Shown here piece by piece: positions 18,609 to 27,612 of a DNA stretch of 64,000 nt; position 1 is the stretch's first letter; each line of letters starts with the position of its first letter. The DNA is from Psychroflexus curvus. GTDB taxonomy: Bacteria > Bacteroidota > Bacteroidia > Flavobacteriales > Flavobacteriaceae. A program made the translations under genes and the position numbers. The notes under the pieces were generated by a model. The model had not been told where the DNA came from. It saw nothing but the letters and a program-made list of their open reading frames with translations, and ran no database searches. The stretch is taken from contig NZ_JAIQZF010000002.1 of the NCBI RefSeq assembly GCF_020164585.1, forward strand, positions 124,001-188,000. Direction: 5' to 3'.

Positions 18609-19238
18609 TTGCAACTTAATTACGGACGTCACGATTTTATAATGCACCCGAGTGGGTGCCTGTATTGGCCATCCCAAAACTCAGTTTTAATTGCTGATGT
18701 ACATTTTGGAAAGATAGATCATTTTAGAAAAAATGGGAGTGCTTTACCAGCTCAGGTTGGGTTGGAAAACTTCCGTAAACTGAATCAAATCCTTGATGAA
18801 TTTGAGCCGGATAAGCTGATATTTCTAGGAGATCTATTCCATTCTACCCAAAATAAAGACTGGGAAAGATTTACAGCCTGGGTGAAATTACAAAAAGTGA
18901 AAATGACACTCATCATCGGTAATCACGATATCATTCCGCAGTACTGTTTTGAAGATCTTGGAATTGAAGTGCTGCCGCAACTCACTTACGAGGCTTTGTT
19001 TTTGACTCATCATCCCTTGGAAAAAGAGGGCTTTTTTAATATTTGTGGGCATTTGCATCCTGGCTACAGGTTGAGAGGAGAAGGACGACAACAATTGAAA
19101 CTGTCTTGTTTTTACAGGAAAAAGCAGCAACTTATTTTACCAGCTTTCGGGACGTTTACGGGTCATTTTCTGATAGAGCCAGAAGAGGATGAAGATGTGT
19201 TTGTCCTGTCTGAAGACTTGGTGCTTTCCATCAGGTAA
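18609..19238 (+). CDS. pdeM: PdeM-type metallophosphoesterase (ligase-associated DNA damage response)
   Basis: The 209-aa calcineurin-like phosphoesterase carries ADVHFGK, FLGDLFHS, IGNHD and a late GHLHPG, the full set of metal ligands. Sequence and length fit PdeM, a nuclease or phosphoesterase associated with LigD-type ligase and an Lhr helicase in other genomes; none of those partners is here. A TTG at 18609 is taken as start because an in-frame stop lies just upstream and the next ATG (18642) would delete the first strand. The stop is 2 bp from the convergent HD-domain gene. Confidence 0.85.
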   Translation: MQLNYGRHDFIMHPSGCLYWPSQNSVLIADVHFGKIDHFRKNGSALPAQVGLENFRKLNQILDEFEPDKLIFLGDLFHSTQNKDWERFTAWVKLQKVKMTLIIGNHDIIPQYCFEDLGIEVLPQLTYEALFLTHHPLEKEGFFNICGHLHPGYRLRGEGRQQLKLSCFYRKKQQLILPAFGTFTGHFLIEPEEDEDVFVLSEDLVLSIR

Positions 19239-19240
19239 AC

Positions 19241-19894
19241 TCAAAGCTCACCTTCCCACTCTTTGTAAAACTGGTCTAAGAATGTTTCCATGAACTCATG
19301 GCGCTTGGTGGCAATCTCTTTAGCGGTCTCTGTATTCATTTTGTCTTTCAGAAGCAGTAGTTTTTCATAAAAATGATTGATAGTGGGAGACCTGGATTTC
19401 TTGTATTCTTTTTTGCTTTGGTTCGGATTTGCAGGTATCTCCGGATCGTAAAGGGGGTTGTTTTTGAAACCGCCAAAGTTGAAGGTTCGCGCAATTCCTA
19501 TAGCACCTATGGCATCCAGTCGGTCTGCATCCTGAACGATATCCAACTCAATCGAATGAAAATCTGAAGACTTATGACCGCCTTTGTAGGATATATTTTC
19601 GATGATGCTCACCACATGATTGATCACTTCCGGATCTACGGCTTGCGTTTCTAAAAAGGCTTTTGCTTTTTGCGGGCCTATCTCTTCATTGCCTTTGTGA
19701 AACTTGGAGTCGGCAATGTCGTGAAGTAAACTGGCTAGTTCTACTATAAATGTATCAGCAGTTTCTTTGGATAAAATATGCCTGGCATTGTTATAAACTC
19801 TTAAAATATGGAACCAGTCGTGTCCACCTTCTGCATCTTTAAGGGTTTCCTGGACAAAGATTTTAGTGTTTGAAATGATTTCTGGTTGCGTCAT
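19241..19894 (-). CDS. HD-domain phosphohydrolase
   Basis: The 217-aa protein has the H...HD...D metal set: HDWFHILRV, LLHDIADSKFH and DADRLDAIGAIGI. This is the subgroup often annotated as a predicted HD hydrolase. HD proteins hydrolyse phosphate esters of nucleotides or similar molecules; the substrate is unknown. The plsC-like gene ends 5 bp upstream, so they are probably co-transcribed. Confidence 0.85.
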   Translation of the reverse strand: MTQPEIISNTKIFVQETLKDAEGGHDWFHILRVYNNARHILSKETADTFIVELASLLHDIADSKFHKGNEEIGPQKAKAFLETQAVDPEVINHVVSIIENISYKGGHKSSDFHSIELDIVQDADRLDAIGAIGIARTFNFGGFKNNPLYDPEIPANPNQSKKEYKKSRSPTINHFYEKLLLLKDKMNTETAKEIATKRHEFMETFLDQFYKEWEGEL

Positions 19895-19899
19895 AAGCT

Positions 19900-20637
19900 T
19901 TACTCCAATTGAACGTTTTCTGTAATAATCTTCTCGATAAGTTGAATCAATTCTGGAATTTCAAAATCTTTCACTTGCAGGGGTTGTAAGACTTCGAGCT
20001 TTAAAAAAGCGCCTACGCCTAAAGGGAACATCCCGTATCGCTGAAGTTTCCAGGAGTTGTTAATGCAAACAGGGACAACAACGGCATCTGGACAGGCTTC
20101 AAATAAAGTTTTGAGTCCATTGAAAGCAAATTGTTTTGGAACCCCTGTTTTGCTTCGTGTTCCCTCAGGAAAAATAACGGCAGCTCGTTTGGTTTCAGAA
20201 ATGTAATGGCCTAGTTTTTTGATCTGACCAAGAGCTTGTCCAGCGTTTTTCCTATCGATTAACACAGAACCTCCATGCCTTAAATTATAAGAGATACTAG
20301 GAATGCCTTTTGCCAGTTCTTTTTTACTGATGAATTTGGGATGTAACTGCCTCATGTACCAGATAATTGGGGGAATATCGAACATGCTTTGGTGATTGGA
20401 AACAATGATATGGGGGCGGTTTTTTTCAAATGAAAAAGAGTTCTTGAATTGAAACCTGGTCCCTACAAGGTTTAGGCAGCGCAACAGGAAAAAGTTAAAA
20501 ACGTCAACACTTTTTTTGTGGGCCTGATAACCGAAAAGATTGAACGAAATCCATTGTAAAACATGAAAAATAAGAAGTGTTAATCCAAAAAAGAGATAAA
20601 AAATAACAGAAAGCGGATATGAAATAATTTTCTTCAT
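19900..20637 (-). CDS. plsC: 1-acyl-sn-glycerol-3-phosphate acyltransferase
   Basis: The 245-aa inner-membrane protein has an N-terminal hydrophobic helix. It carries the acyltransferase motifs NHQSMFDIP (the HX4D catalytic pair) and FPEGTRSK (phosphate binding). PlsC acylates lysophosphatidic acid to phosphatidic acid in phospholipid synthesis. An ornithine-lipid acyltransferase of the same family is a less likely alternative. It is the first gene of a two-gene unit with the HD hydrolase. Confidence 0.88.
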   Translation of the reverse strand: MKKIISYPLSVIFYLFFGLTLLIFHVLQWISFNLFGYQAHKKSVDVFNFFLLRCLNLVGTRFQFKNSFSFEKNRPHIIVSNHQSMFDIPPIIWYMRQLHPKFISKKELAKGIPSISYNLRHGGSVLIDRKNAGQALGQIKKLGHYISETKRAAVIFPEGTRSKTGVPKQFAFNGLKTLFEACPDAVVVPVCINNSWKLQRYGMFPLGVGAFLKLEVLQPLQVKDFEIPELIQLIEKIITENVQLE

Positions 20638-20721
20638 GTGGTGGATTTCTTGAAAGTAATTTACACGTCAAAATTACATTTTACTGCTTATTTTTAAGCT
20701 GCATCTGAAGTTTTCAATTAA

Positions 20722-20755
20722 AAAAAGCCGCTTTTTATTTAAAAAGCGGCTTTTT
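20722..20755 (-). terminator. Intrinsic terminator after bacilliredoxin gene
   Basis: A perfect 15-bp inverted repeat (20722-20736 with 20741-20755) has a 4-nt loop, a GC-rich centre and A/T flanks, 15 bp past the bacilliredoxin stop on the minus strand. Confidence 0.85.
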
Positions 20756-20770
20756 CGATGTTTTTAATTT

Positions 20771-21181
20771 TTAGCAATGCTCGTTATAAGCATCCATAAG
20801 GTTATCTGCAATCATTTCTGCAGGTCTGCCTTCGATGTGATGTCTTTCCAGCATGTGAACCAATTCTCCATCCTTGAAAAGGGCCATAGAGGGCGAACTT
20901 GGAGGGAAAGGTATCATTTTGGCTCTTGCTTCATCGGTAGCTTCTTTATCTACTCCTGCGAAAACAGTGACCAGATGATCTGGTGTCTTGGCATTCTGAA
21001 GTGATTTTATAGCTCCTGGTCTTGCGTTTGCAGCTGCACAGCCACAAACTGAATTGACGACTACCAATGTTGTTCCTTCCTTAGCCAAAGCAACATCAAC
21101 ATCAGCTTTGCTTCTTAACTCATCGAAACCTACAGCGGTTAATTCCTGCTGCATTGGTTTTACTAATTCTGGTGGATACAT
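20771..21181 (-). CDS. Bacilliredoxin (BrxA/BrxB family)
   Basis: The 136-aa protein has the family-specific CGC active site in NSVCGCAAANARPGA (Cys46, Cys48) within a thioredoxin-like fold. It ends in a conserved ERHHIEGRPAEMIADNL segment. Bacilliredoxins remove bacillithiol from proteins after oxidative stress, and Bacteroidota can make bacillithiol. The gene is a single-gene unit with a -7 box upstream and a strong terminator. Confidence 0.92.
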   Translation of the reverse strand: MYPPELVKPMQQELTAVGFDELRSKADVDVALAKEGTTLVVVNSVCGCAAANARPGAIKSLQNAKTPDHLVTVFAGVDKEATDEARAKMIPFPPSSPSMALFKDGELVHMLERHHIEGRPAEMIADNLMDAYNEHC

Positions 21182-21215
21182 ATATCTTGATTTTTATTTA
21201 AACTGAATTTAAATA

Positions 21216-21223
21216 CAAATGTA
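21216..21223 (-). promoter_or_regulatory. -7 promoter box for the bacilliredoxin gene
   Basis: The minus strand reads TACATTTG, an exact TAnnTTTG match, 34 bp upstream of the start codon. The -33 element is not clear. Confidence 0.5.
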
Positions 21224-21336
21224 TAAAATTGTCTTTTATCTCGTTAGTTCTTAACACAATGATTTTAATTCTGTTGTCTATTGTTCAATCTTCTTAAAAA
21301 AGCTTCAGATTTCTGAATTATACCATGTGATGCTTA

Positions 21337-21344
21337 TATATTTG
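21337..21344 (+). promoter_or_regulatory. -7 promoter box that decides the start of the TerB-DnaJ gene
   Basis: TATATTTG matches TAnnTTTG exactly. Transcription from it would begin near 21350, after the ATG at 21330, so translation would have to begin later, at TTG 21363. Confidence 0.45.
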
Positions 21345-21362
21345 CATTCAAAATTATTTGAT

Positions 21363-22106
21363 TTGAAGTGGATTGGTGCCATTCTTGGCTTTTATGTTAG
21401 AGGTTTTGTAGGAGCTGTAATAGGATTTATAATTGGTTCTATTTTAGATAGGATTTTTAGAAGTTCTTCGTCCACTACTGGCGGAGGATTTGGGAAAATT
21501 TTCCAGGAACAAGGTGGGCAGGTTTCGCCTGGAGATTTTGAACTCAATCTCCTTTCTTTGTCCTCTTTGGTCATTAAAGCCGATGGCAAAGTAAGTCAGC
21601 AGGAGATGGATTTCGTGAGAATGTACTTTGTACAGGCCTATGGTAAAGAAAGAGCCAACGCAACCTTTAGAACATTCAACGATGTTATTAAAAACCGTGA
21701 AATTTCGGTAGATAAAATATGCAACTATCTAAGGCCTAGAGTACGCTATGAAGTCAGGCTTCAAATTCTACATTTCCTTTTTAATATTTCGAATGCAGAT
21801 GGTCATGTTTCAGAAGCAGAACTCAGAGTTTTATTAGAGATATCTCAAAATCTTCAGTTGGCAAATTCAGATTTTGAAAGCATTAAAGCGATGTTCTTTA
21901 AATCTGCGGATAATGCCTATAAAATTCTAGAAATTGAGAAGTCTGCAAGCGATTCTGAAGTTAAAAAAGCGTACAGATCCATGGCCAAAAAATTTCATCC
22001 CGATAAACTTCAGCATATGGATGAAGCCTATCAAAAAGGGGCTCAGGAAAAATTTAATAAAGTTCAGGAAGCCTATGAGCAAATTCAGAAGGAAAGGGGA
22101 CTATAG
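21363..22106 (+). CDS. TerB-like and DnaJ-domain protein (DjlA-like)
   Basis: The product of about 247 aa begins with a glycine-rich membrane segment (KWIGAILGF to IIGSILDRIF). A TerB-like helical domain follows in the middle. A C-terminal J domain carries the HPD motif (FHPDKL). It resembles DjlA, a membrane-anchored co-chaperone that recruits DnaK. TTG at 21363 is preferred because homologues start at KWIG and because a promoter box lies between the ATG at 21330 and this TTG; the ATG start would give 258 aa. The stop abuts the convergent recO stop. Confidence 0.82.
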   Translation: MKWIGAILGFYVRGFVGAVIGFIIGSILDRIFRSSSSTTGGGFGKIFQEQGGQVSPGDFELNLLSLSSLVIKADGKVSQQEMDFVRMYFVQAYGKERANATFRTFNDVIKNREISVDKICNYLRPRVRYEVRLQILHFLFNISNADGHVSEAELRVLLEISQNLQLANSDFESIKAMFFKSADNAYKILEIEKSASDSEVKKAYRSMAKKFHPDKLQHMDEAYQKGAQEKFNKVQEAYEQIQKERGL

Positions 22107-22826
22107 CTAAAAAATTTGCTGAAGGATTTCAAGAGATTTAGGTTTTCTAAAGCCCTGTAGGTGTAACTCATAATATAACATCATAAAGTCCAGAAAGCTT
22201 TTTCTTCGGTCCTGATTGAGTTTGATTTGGTTGGCTTCGCTGTATTCCGAATAGTTCATCAGCTCCTTTAGCAATTCTGAATTTGCATTATTAAACGAAT
22301 AGGAGTTGTATTCTTTAAGCTGGAAAATGCCATTAAGCATATCGAAATAAGGAAAAGCTATACTATGACTATCAGGATAAAAACCAAGGAACTGAGTTAG
22401 TTTTACGACAAAATGCAGGTGAAAGTTTTTAATAGATTCAGCTTCGTCCAGATACACAAAACTCTCTTCTAGAAATTTAAATAAAGCTTCATTTTTTTCT
22501 TCCTCCTGAATGCAGCTTTTCAAAACCTCAGCCAGAAACATCACCATTGTAGATTTATAAACATTGGATTGCAAGCTTTGGTAAGGGTGAAAAACTCTAA
22601 CTTCTTTTAAATACTGAAGGCTTTTATTGTCTTTATGAAAAGTTTCAATTTCTAACAGAGAGAGCTGCTGAAACATAGACATTCTTAATTTTCCTCTTTT
22701 GGATTTGCGAATGCCTTTCAGAATATAAGACACCAGACCCTTTTCTTCAGTAAAGCATTTGGCGATGAGGTTTGCTTCTCCATACTTTATGCTGGAAATG
22801 ACAACGGCTTTTGTTTTGATTTGCAT
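22107..22826 (-). CDS. recO: DNA repair protein RecO
   Basis: The 239-aa protein has the RecO order: an N-terminal OB fold (KAVVISSIKYGEANLIAKCFTEEKG) and a helical C-terminal part without the zinc cysteines, as usual in Flavobacteria. RecO helps load RecA onto SSB-coated single-stranded DNA in the RecFOR pathway. Its ATG overlaps the porZ stop in a TGATG junction, so the two are translationally coupled. Confidence 0.93.
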   Translation of the reverse strand: MQIKTKAVVISSIKYGEANLIAKCFTEEKGLVSYILKGIRKSKRGKLRMSMFQQLSLLEIETFHKDNKSLQYLKEVRVFHPYQSLQSNVYKSTMVMFLAEVLKSCIQEEEKNEALFKFLEESFVYLDEAESIKNFHLHFVVKLTQFLGFYPDSHSIAFPYFDMLNGIFQLKEYNSYSFNNANSELLKELMNYSEYSEANQIKLNQDRRKSFLDFMMLYYELHLQGFRKPKSLEILQQIF

Positions 22827-25126
22827 CAGCGTATGATCATTAATTTACCCACTTTATTTTCAATTTGATCTTCTCCTGTGACAATAATTAAGTAGACTCC
22901 AGAGGCGACTTTGTGCTTTCCAAAAGCTCTGGTATCCCATTGCAAAGTGCCACCATCTGCAAAATCTTCAAATACTAAATTACCTGTAACATCCGTAATC
23001 TTTACGTTTGCACCATCAGTAAGCCCATCTATGGTCACAAGCCCGTTATAGTGAGGCCTTACAGGATTTGGGAAAGCTCTTAAATTTTCAAGAGTTTCAT
23101 TGCCTGAAGTTATAAGACTAGAGTAGGAAAGCAAACCATTAGTTGTTCCCAAAAACACCTCCCCTGTAACTTGATTTACAGCAATGGTTTTCACGCTGTT
23201 GGTGGGTAGGGGAGAGTTATCCTTATTGAAAATATTGAGAATTTCTCTTCCATTTGGAGAGACTTGGAACACACCGGAATCTGCTGTAGCAATCCATTTG
23301 TTATTGGCTCCATCTGTCGCTATATCTGTAATAAACTGCTCAAATAGGAGTTCCTGAGGCAGACCATCGATATCTCCTATGATGATAGGAGACACGTTTA
23401 CTCCAGCATTTTCATCGAGAATAGAGTTTGGATTGGGCATCACTCTTAAACCTGCTTCTGTACCTATCCATAGACGAGAATCCTGATCTATTTCTAAAGC
23501 TGTAATATTGGGGTTTACATTAAACGTATCTGGAAAATCTACCCCCTGAACATTACTCGTTATGAGACCTGACTGGTTGTTGGTAGTATTAAAAACTACA
23601 ATCCCGTCTTTTAAGGTGGCAATAAAAAGAACACCGCTTTGGTTTATAACCAATTTACCTGTATTGGTTTCAGTAGGGGTGAGGAATCCATCTTCAGCCT
23701 CAAATTTTTGTATGTTTCCACTAGGGGTTAATCTTTTCACAGGGGTGGGAGAATTCGAATCAACGAAATAGAGATTATTCTCACTGTCAAACGCACTGGA
23801 AGCAATTCTGTTATTATCTGGAAAGCCGTCAACGCCCTCTATATTGCTATTTGAATTATCGTAACTATTGATAAGTTCATTATTTTCAATTTCAAGAAGT
23901 CCATCAAAATAACTATTCACAAATATATGCTCAGGATTTTGAGGGTCTATTGTAACTTCAGATAATTCTGCAGCATTTCCAAGATTCTCTACCTGGATAT
24001 TAACCCAGCTTTGAGGAGTCATACGGCTCAAGCCTCTATAGTTTAACGGATAGGGATTCAGGAATTGACTATATTCTCCGAAGGTTATCCAAAGATCTGT
24101 GGGTGTAGCATTCAGGCTAAATATTCTATTCAATAAAGGCCCCTTCGGGCTTAGTTCTGAATAGGTTTCGAGTTCTCTCGAATTAAAATTCAATAAACCT
24201 AAACGGGTATGTCCCAAAAAATACTGGCCATTGCTTGCCACGGAGGTGTTAATATCAAACTCTGCTTCCTGAACTTGATTGATAAACGCCTGAAGATTCA
24301 GTTCTGAATTGTAAGCCAAAACTCGGTTGGAAGCAGTAATGACGAGTTGATCACCACTTACATTGAATCCTGACACCTCAGAATCAATAGCATTAAAAAC
24401 TGAAGCTGAACCGTTTTCTAATTCATAAATACTGTTGTTATTTCTTAAGCCAAATATTCTATCAGAAAACGAAAGAACACCTTTCCAGTTTCCGGGATAT
24501 TCAGTTTGCCAGTTCTGAAAATCAATAAGATTCGGGTTATCAATTGCTGCCGTTTTTATCCCTTGTATTGTGGTAGCAGCGTAAATCTTTCCTTCAGCAA
24601 TTGTGATTTGGTTGATTTGTATTTGTTCACCATTGTTACCGATAAAGAAAGATTCTTCAAACTCTAAGCTCTCTAAGTTATATTTAGCTATACCGAAATC
24701 TGTAGAGATGTAAAGAACACCTTCAAACTCAAAAAAATTATTGATTTGTTTATCATTTGGAGAAATTGAAACCTTGTCTCTTATATCAACTACTGTAAAT
24801 ATATTCTGATTGTTATCCATCACTATTTGCAGAAGCCCGTTTTTATATCCTATACAAGTTAACCCGTAAGCTTCTGAGTGATAAATTTTTGAGATTTGTT
24901 CTCCAGACAGACCCTGAATAGAGGTGACGGTTTCAACAGTTTGAGAAGGAATATCATAAACAAAATAAACGTTTTCTGCTGCTGCATATATTTTGTTTTT
25001 GCTTTCATATAAATCTGTGATGTTGTAATATGAATAATAACTTTCCCAGCGCTCAGAAAAGTTTTGAGCTAAAAGAAAGCAGGGGAAAAGTAAAATCAAA
25101 AGCGAAAAATTTTTCATGTACATCAT
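22826..25126 (-). CDS. porZ: Type IX secretion system protein PorZ
   Basis: The product is about 766 aa, with a signal peptide (LLILLFPCFLLAQ) followed by two beta-propeller domains with repeats such as IWIGTEAGLRVM and WIATADSGVFQVS. It ends in a type A sorting domain (AFPNPVRP to KLMIIR). Length, layout and coupling to recO match PorZ, a surface component of the T9SS attachment complex that works with PorU and PorV. ATGs at 25126, 25123 and 25117 are all possible; the last gives the tidiest signal peptide. Confidence 0.9.
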   Translation of the reverse strand: MMYMKNFSLLILLFPCFLLAQNFSERWESYYSYYNITDLYESKNKIYAAAENVYFVYDIPSQTVETVTSIQGLSGEQISKIYHSEAYGLTCIGYKNGLLQIVMDNNQNIFTVVDIRDKVSISPNDKQINNFFEFEGVLYISTDFGIAKYNLESLEFEESFFIGNNGEQIQINQITIAEGKIYAATTIQGIKTAAIDNPNLIDFQNWQTEYPGNWKGVLSFSDRIFGLRNNNSIYELENGSASVFNAIDSEVSGFNVSGDQLVITASNRVLAYNSELNLQAFINQVQEAEFDINTSVASNGQYFLGHTRLGLLNFNSRELETYSELSPKGPLLNRIFSLNATPTDLWITFGEYSQFLNPYPLNYRGLSRMTPQSWVNIQVENLGNAAELSEVTIDPQNPEHIFVNSYFDGLLEIENNELINSYDNSNSNIEGVDGFPDNNRIASSAFDSENNLYFVDSNSPTPVKRLTPSGNIQKFEAEDGFLTPTETNTGKLVINQSGVLFIATLKDGIVVFNTTNNQSGLITSNVQGVDFPDTFNVNPNITALEIDQDSRLWIGTEAGLRVMPNPNSILDENAGVNVSPIIIGDIDGLPQELLFEQFITDIATDGANNKWIATADSGVFQVSPNGREILNIFNKDNSPLPTNSVKTIAVNQVTGEVFLGTTNGLLSYSSLITSGNETLENLRAFPNPVRPHYNGLVTIDGLTDGANVKITDVTGNLVFEDFADGGTLQWDTRAFGKHKVASGVYLIIVTGEDQIENKVGKLMIIR

Positions 25127-25184
25127 CTGTTTTCTTAAAACTATATTTGGGTCGAATTTATTGTAAAAAATAGGCTTAAACCTA

Positions 25185-25220
25185 AAAAAGCCAGTTGAAT
25201 ATGATTACAACTGGCTTTTT
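25185..25220 (-). terminator. Intrinsic terminator after gdhA
   Basis: A 13-bp perfect inverted repeat (25185-25197 with 25208-25220) with a 10-nt loop and flanking A/T tracts lies 20 bp beyond the gdhA stop on the minus strand. Confidence 0.85.
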
Positions 25221-25240
25221 GGAAATTTTATAGAGATAAT

Positions 25241-26590
25241 TTATACTGCACCCTGAGCAATCATAGCGTCTGCTACTTTTACAAAACCTGCGATATTGGC
25301 TCCCTTTACATAATCCACATGACCGCTTTTATCTTTTCCATAAGTGACACATGCTTCATGAATATCATTCATGATTTGTTTTAATTTACTATCAACTTCT
25401 TCTGATGTCCAGTTATATCTCATCGAGTTTTGAGACATTTCAAGTCCTGAAACACTCACACCTCCTGCGTTAGATGCTTTTCCTGGAGCAAAAATTACGC
25501 CTTTCTTATGGAAGTACTCAACAGCTTCTGGAGTACATGGCATGTTAGCACCTTCAGCTACAAATCTGACTTTCTTGTTAACCAGCTTATAGGCATCGTC
25601 TTCATTCAATTCGTTTTGGGTAGCACATGGCAGAGCAATGTCTATAGGTGTACCAACATCCCATGGTTTTTTACCTTCAAAATATTCAACATGTTCAAAT
25701 TTGTCTGCCATTTCATGGATTCTACCACGTCTTTCGTTTTTTAGTTCCTGTAAGAAATCAAATTCTTTTGAATGGAAACCGTTTTGACTATAGACAAATC
25801 CTGAAGAATCTGATAAAGTTACTACAACAGCACCAAGATGTATGGCTTTTTGGAAAGCATACTGTGCAACATTTCCTGAGCCAGAAATAGCCACTTTTTT
25901 ACCGCTAAAATCCTCATTGTTGCGTTCAAGCATATCTTTAGTAAAATACACTACGCCATAACCTGTCGCTTCCGGACGAATAAGAGACCCTCCAAAAGAC
26001 GGCCCTTTTCCTGTCAAAATGCCTGTAAATTCATTTTGAATTCGCTTGTATTGACCAAAGAGATAACCAATTTCACGACCACCAACTCCAATGTCTCCAG
26101 CGGGCACATCTTTATCGTTTCCTATATGTCGGTACAACTCAGTCATAAAGCTTTGGCAGAATCGCATCACTTCATTATCAGACTTACCTTTAGGATCAAA
26201 GTCTGAACCTCCTTTGCCGCCACCCATTGGAAGGGTAGTCAAACTGTTTTTGAAAACTTGCTCAAAGGCTAAAAACTTCAAAATACTTAAGTTTACAGAA
26301 GGGTGAAACCTTAACCCGCCTTTATAGGGCCCGATTGCTGAATTCATTTGAACTCGGTATCCTCTATTTACCTGTATTTCGCCATTGTCATCTACCCAGG
26401 TCACTCTAAACATAACCACACGCTCTGGCTCTACCATACGCTCCAATAACTTATGGTTTTTATACTTCGGATTTTCTTCCATGAAAGGAATGATAGTTTC
26501 TGCTACTTCATCAACTGCTTGTAAAAATTCAGGCTGATTTGGATTCTTTTCTGAAACTGTATCTAAAAATTTTTTTATCTCTTCACTCAT
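25241..26590 (-). CDS. gdhA: NADP-type glutamate dehydrogenase
   Basis: The 449-aa hexameric-type enzyme carries the substrate-binding stretch GPYKGGLRFHPSV, the catalytic-lysine segment PMGGGKGGSDFDPKGKS, and a Rossmann nucleotide fold (VAISGSGNVAQYA). It makes glutamate from 2-oxoglutarate and ammonium. The length and KGGSDFDP motif fit the NADPH-dependent 450-residue class. A perfect -7 box lies 42-49 bp upstream and a terminator follows. Confidence 0.96.
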   Translation of the reverse strand: MSEEIKKFLDTVSEKNPNQPEFLQAVDEVAETIIPFMEENPKYKNHKLLERMVEPERVVMFRVTWVDDNGEIQVNRGYRVQMNSAIGPYKGGLRFHPSVNLSILKFLAFEQVFKNSLTTLPMGGGKGGSDFDPKGKSDNEVMRFCQSFMTELYRHIGNDKDVPAGDIGVGGREIGYLFGQYKRIQNEFTGILTGKGPSFGGSLIRPEATGYGVVYFTKDMLERNNEDFSGKKVAISGSGNVAQYAFQKAIHLGAVVVTLSDSSGFVYSQNGFHSKEFDFLQELKNERRGRIHEMADKFEHVEYFEGKKPWDVGTPIDIALPCATQNELNEDDAYKLVNKKVRFVAEGANMPCTPEAVEYFHKKGVIFAPGKASNAGGVSVSGLEMSQNSMRYNWTSEEVDSKLKQIMNDIHEACVTYGKDKSGHVDYVKGANIAGFVKVADAMIAQGAV

Positions 26591-26631
26591 TTTATTATTC
26601 TTATTTATTGGTTATTTTTTTATTGGTTCCG

Positions 26632-26639
26632 CAAAGATA
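26632..26639 (-). promoter_or_regulatory. -7 promoter box for gdhA
   Basis: The minus strand reads TATCTTTG, an exact TAnnTTTG match, 41 bp before the gdhA ATG. No convincing -33 TTG is present. Confidence 0.5.
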
Positions 26640-26748
26640 TAATTTCGATTTTAGAGATACCTTAAAAATTGATTAATATTTGCTTGAGTCCTAATTGCTT
26701 ACAGCCTCATATTTCAAGATTATAAGCTGGTTTATTTTTTTGTTTTTC

Positions 26749-26756
26749 TATATTTG
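26749..26756 (+). promoter_or_regulatory. -7 promoter box for the outer-membrane protein at 26775
   Basis: TATATTTG matches TAnnTTTG exactly and ends 18 bp before the ATG, which gives a very short leader. Confidence 0.5.
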
Positions 26757-26774
26757 TCCAATTAATTCCTTTTC

Positions 26775-27575
26775 ATGAAGTTCAAGCATTATATCGTCAT
26801 TGCTTTCTTATGTTTTACAGTACTAGGGATTAAAACGGAAGCTCTCGCTCAAATCACTCACGAAATTTCGGTAATGGCTGGACCAGTTTCCTTTAGGGGT
26901 GACTATGGGTTACGATATGATGTCGAATCCAATCTAAAAAATTCAGGACTTGGTGTTGGAGTGAATCATTATTTGTATTTTGGATGTGGAAATTGCTATT
27001 CAAACAAACCACTTTTAGGACCGTATTTCAATGAGCATTTTACCGTCAGAACTACTATATCCTATCATTCCACTAATAAAAATCACTACGGTGTTTGGGC
27101 AGAAAAAAATAGTCAGGGAGGTTTGCAACTGCGATCCATGTTTGGCAATGCGAGTGTTCTTGAGGCTGGGACAGGCCTAGAGTATTATTTGATGAGGATT
27201 ATTGAGTTTGATAGAAGATCGCGTGCTTTGACACCCTATGCTGGTGTAGGTTTCAACTTTGTATATTATTCACCACTTGCCGATACTACTCTAGAGGGGG
27301 GCCTTGGTTTACCAGGCACTACTTTCCCCACATTTCTTGCAGGACCTGGAGAAGAGCCTGCGTTTACAAATAATCCAAATGTCACAACGTCTATAAATCT
27401 TCATGTTGGCTTAAAATATAATTATTCACGGAAGTCTGATCTTTTTGTTGAGTTCAGATGGCATCGTTATTTTTCAGATTTTGTCGACGGGCTTAGACCC
27501 ATTGGTCCCCAGAATAAATATGATGACTGGATGTTCTGGCTGGCTGTTGGTTATATCTTTAATCTGGAGTGGTAG
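26775..27575 (+). CDS. Outer-membrane beta-barrel protein (THC0290_0291-like)
   Basis: The 266-aa protein has a signal peptide ending near TEALAQ and alternating aromatic strands through to a C-terminal aromatic strand (LAVGYIFNLEW), as in outer-membrane barrels. The N-terminal ITHEISVMAGPVSFRGDYG agrees with the flavobacterial family named after THC0290_0291, whose function is unknown. Two cysteines (FGCGNC) could form a disulfide. It is divergent from gdhA and stands alone. Confidence 0.75.
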   Translation: MKFKHYIVIAFLCFTVLGIKTEALAQITHEISVMAGPVSFRGDYGLRYDVESNLKNSGLGVGVNHYLYFGCGNCYSNKPLLGPYFNEHFTVRTTISYHSTNKNHYGVWAEKNSQGGLQLRSMFGNASVLEAGTGLEYYLMRIIEFDRRSRALTPYAGVGFNFVYYSPLADTTLEGGLGLPGTTFPTFLAGPGEEPAFTNNPNVTTSINLHVGLKYNYSRKSDLFVEFRWHRYFSDFVDGLRPIGPQNKYDDWMFWLAVGYIFNLEW

Positions 27576-27612
27576 CCTGATATTTTTAAATGCTACAGAT
27601 AGGCATTTAGTC

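Noticed and set aside
27587-27609. Terminator between the outer-membrane protein gene and metB
   Set aside because: The 7-bp inverted repeat has no useful T run in either direction.
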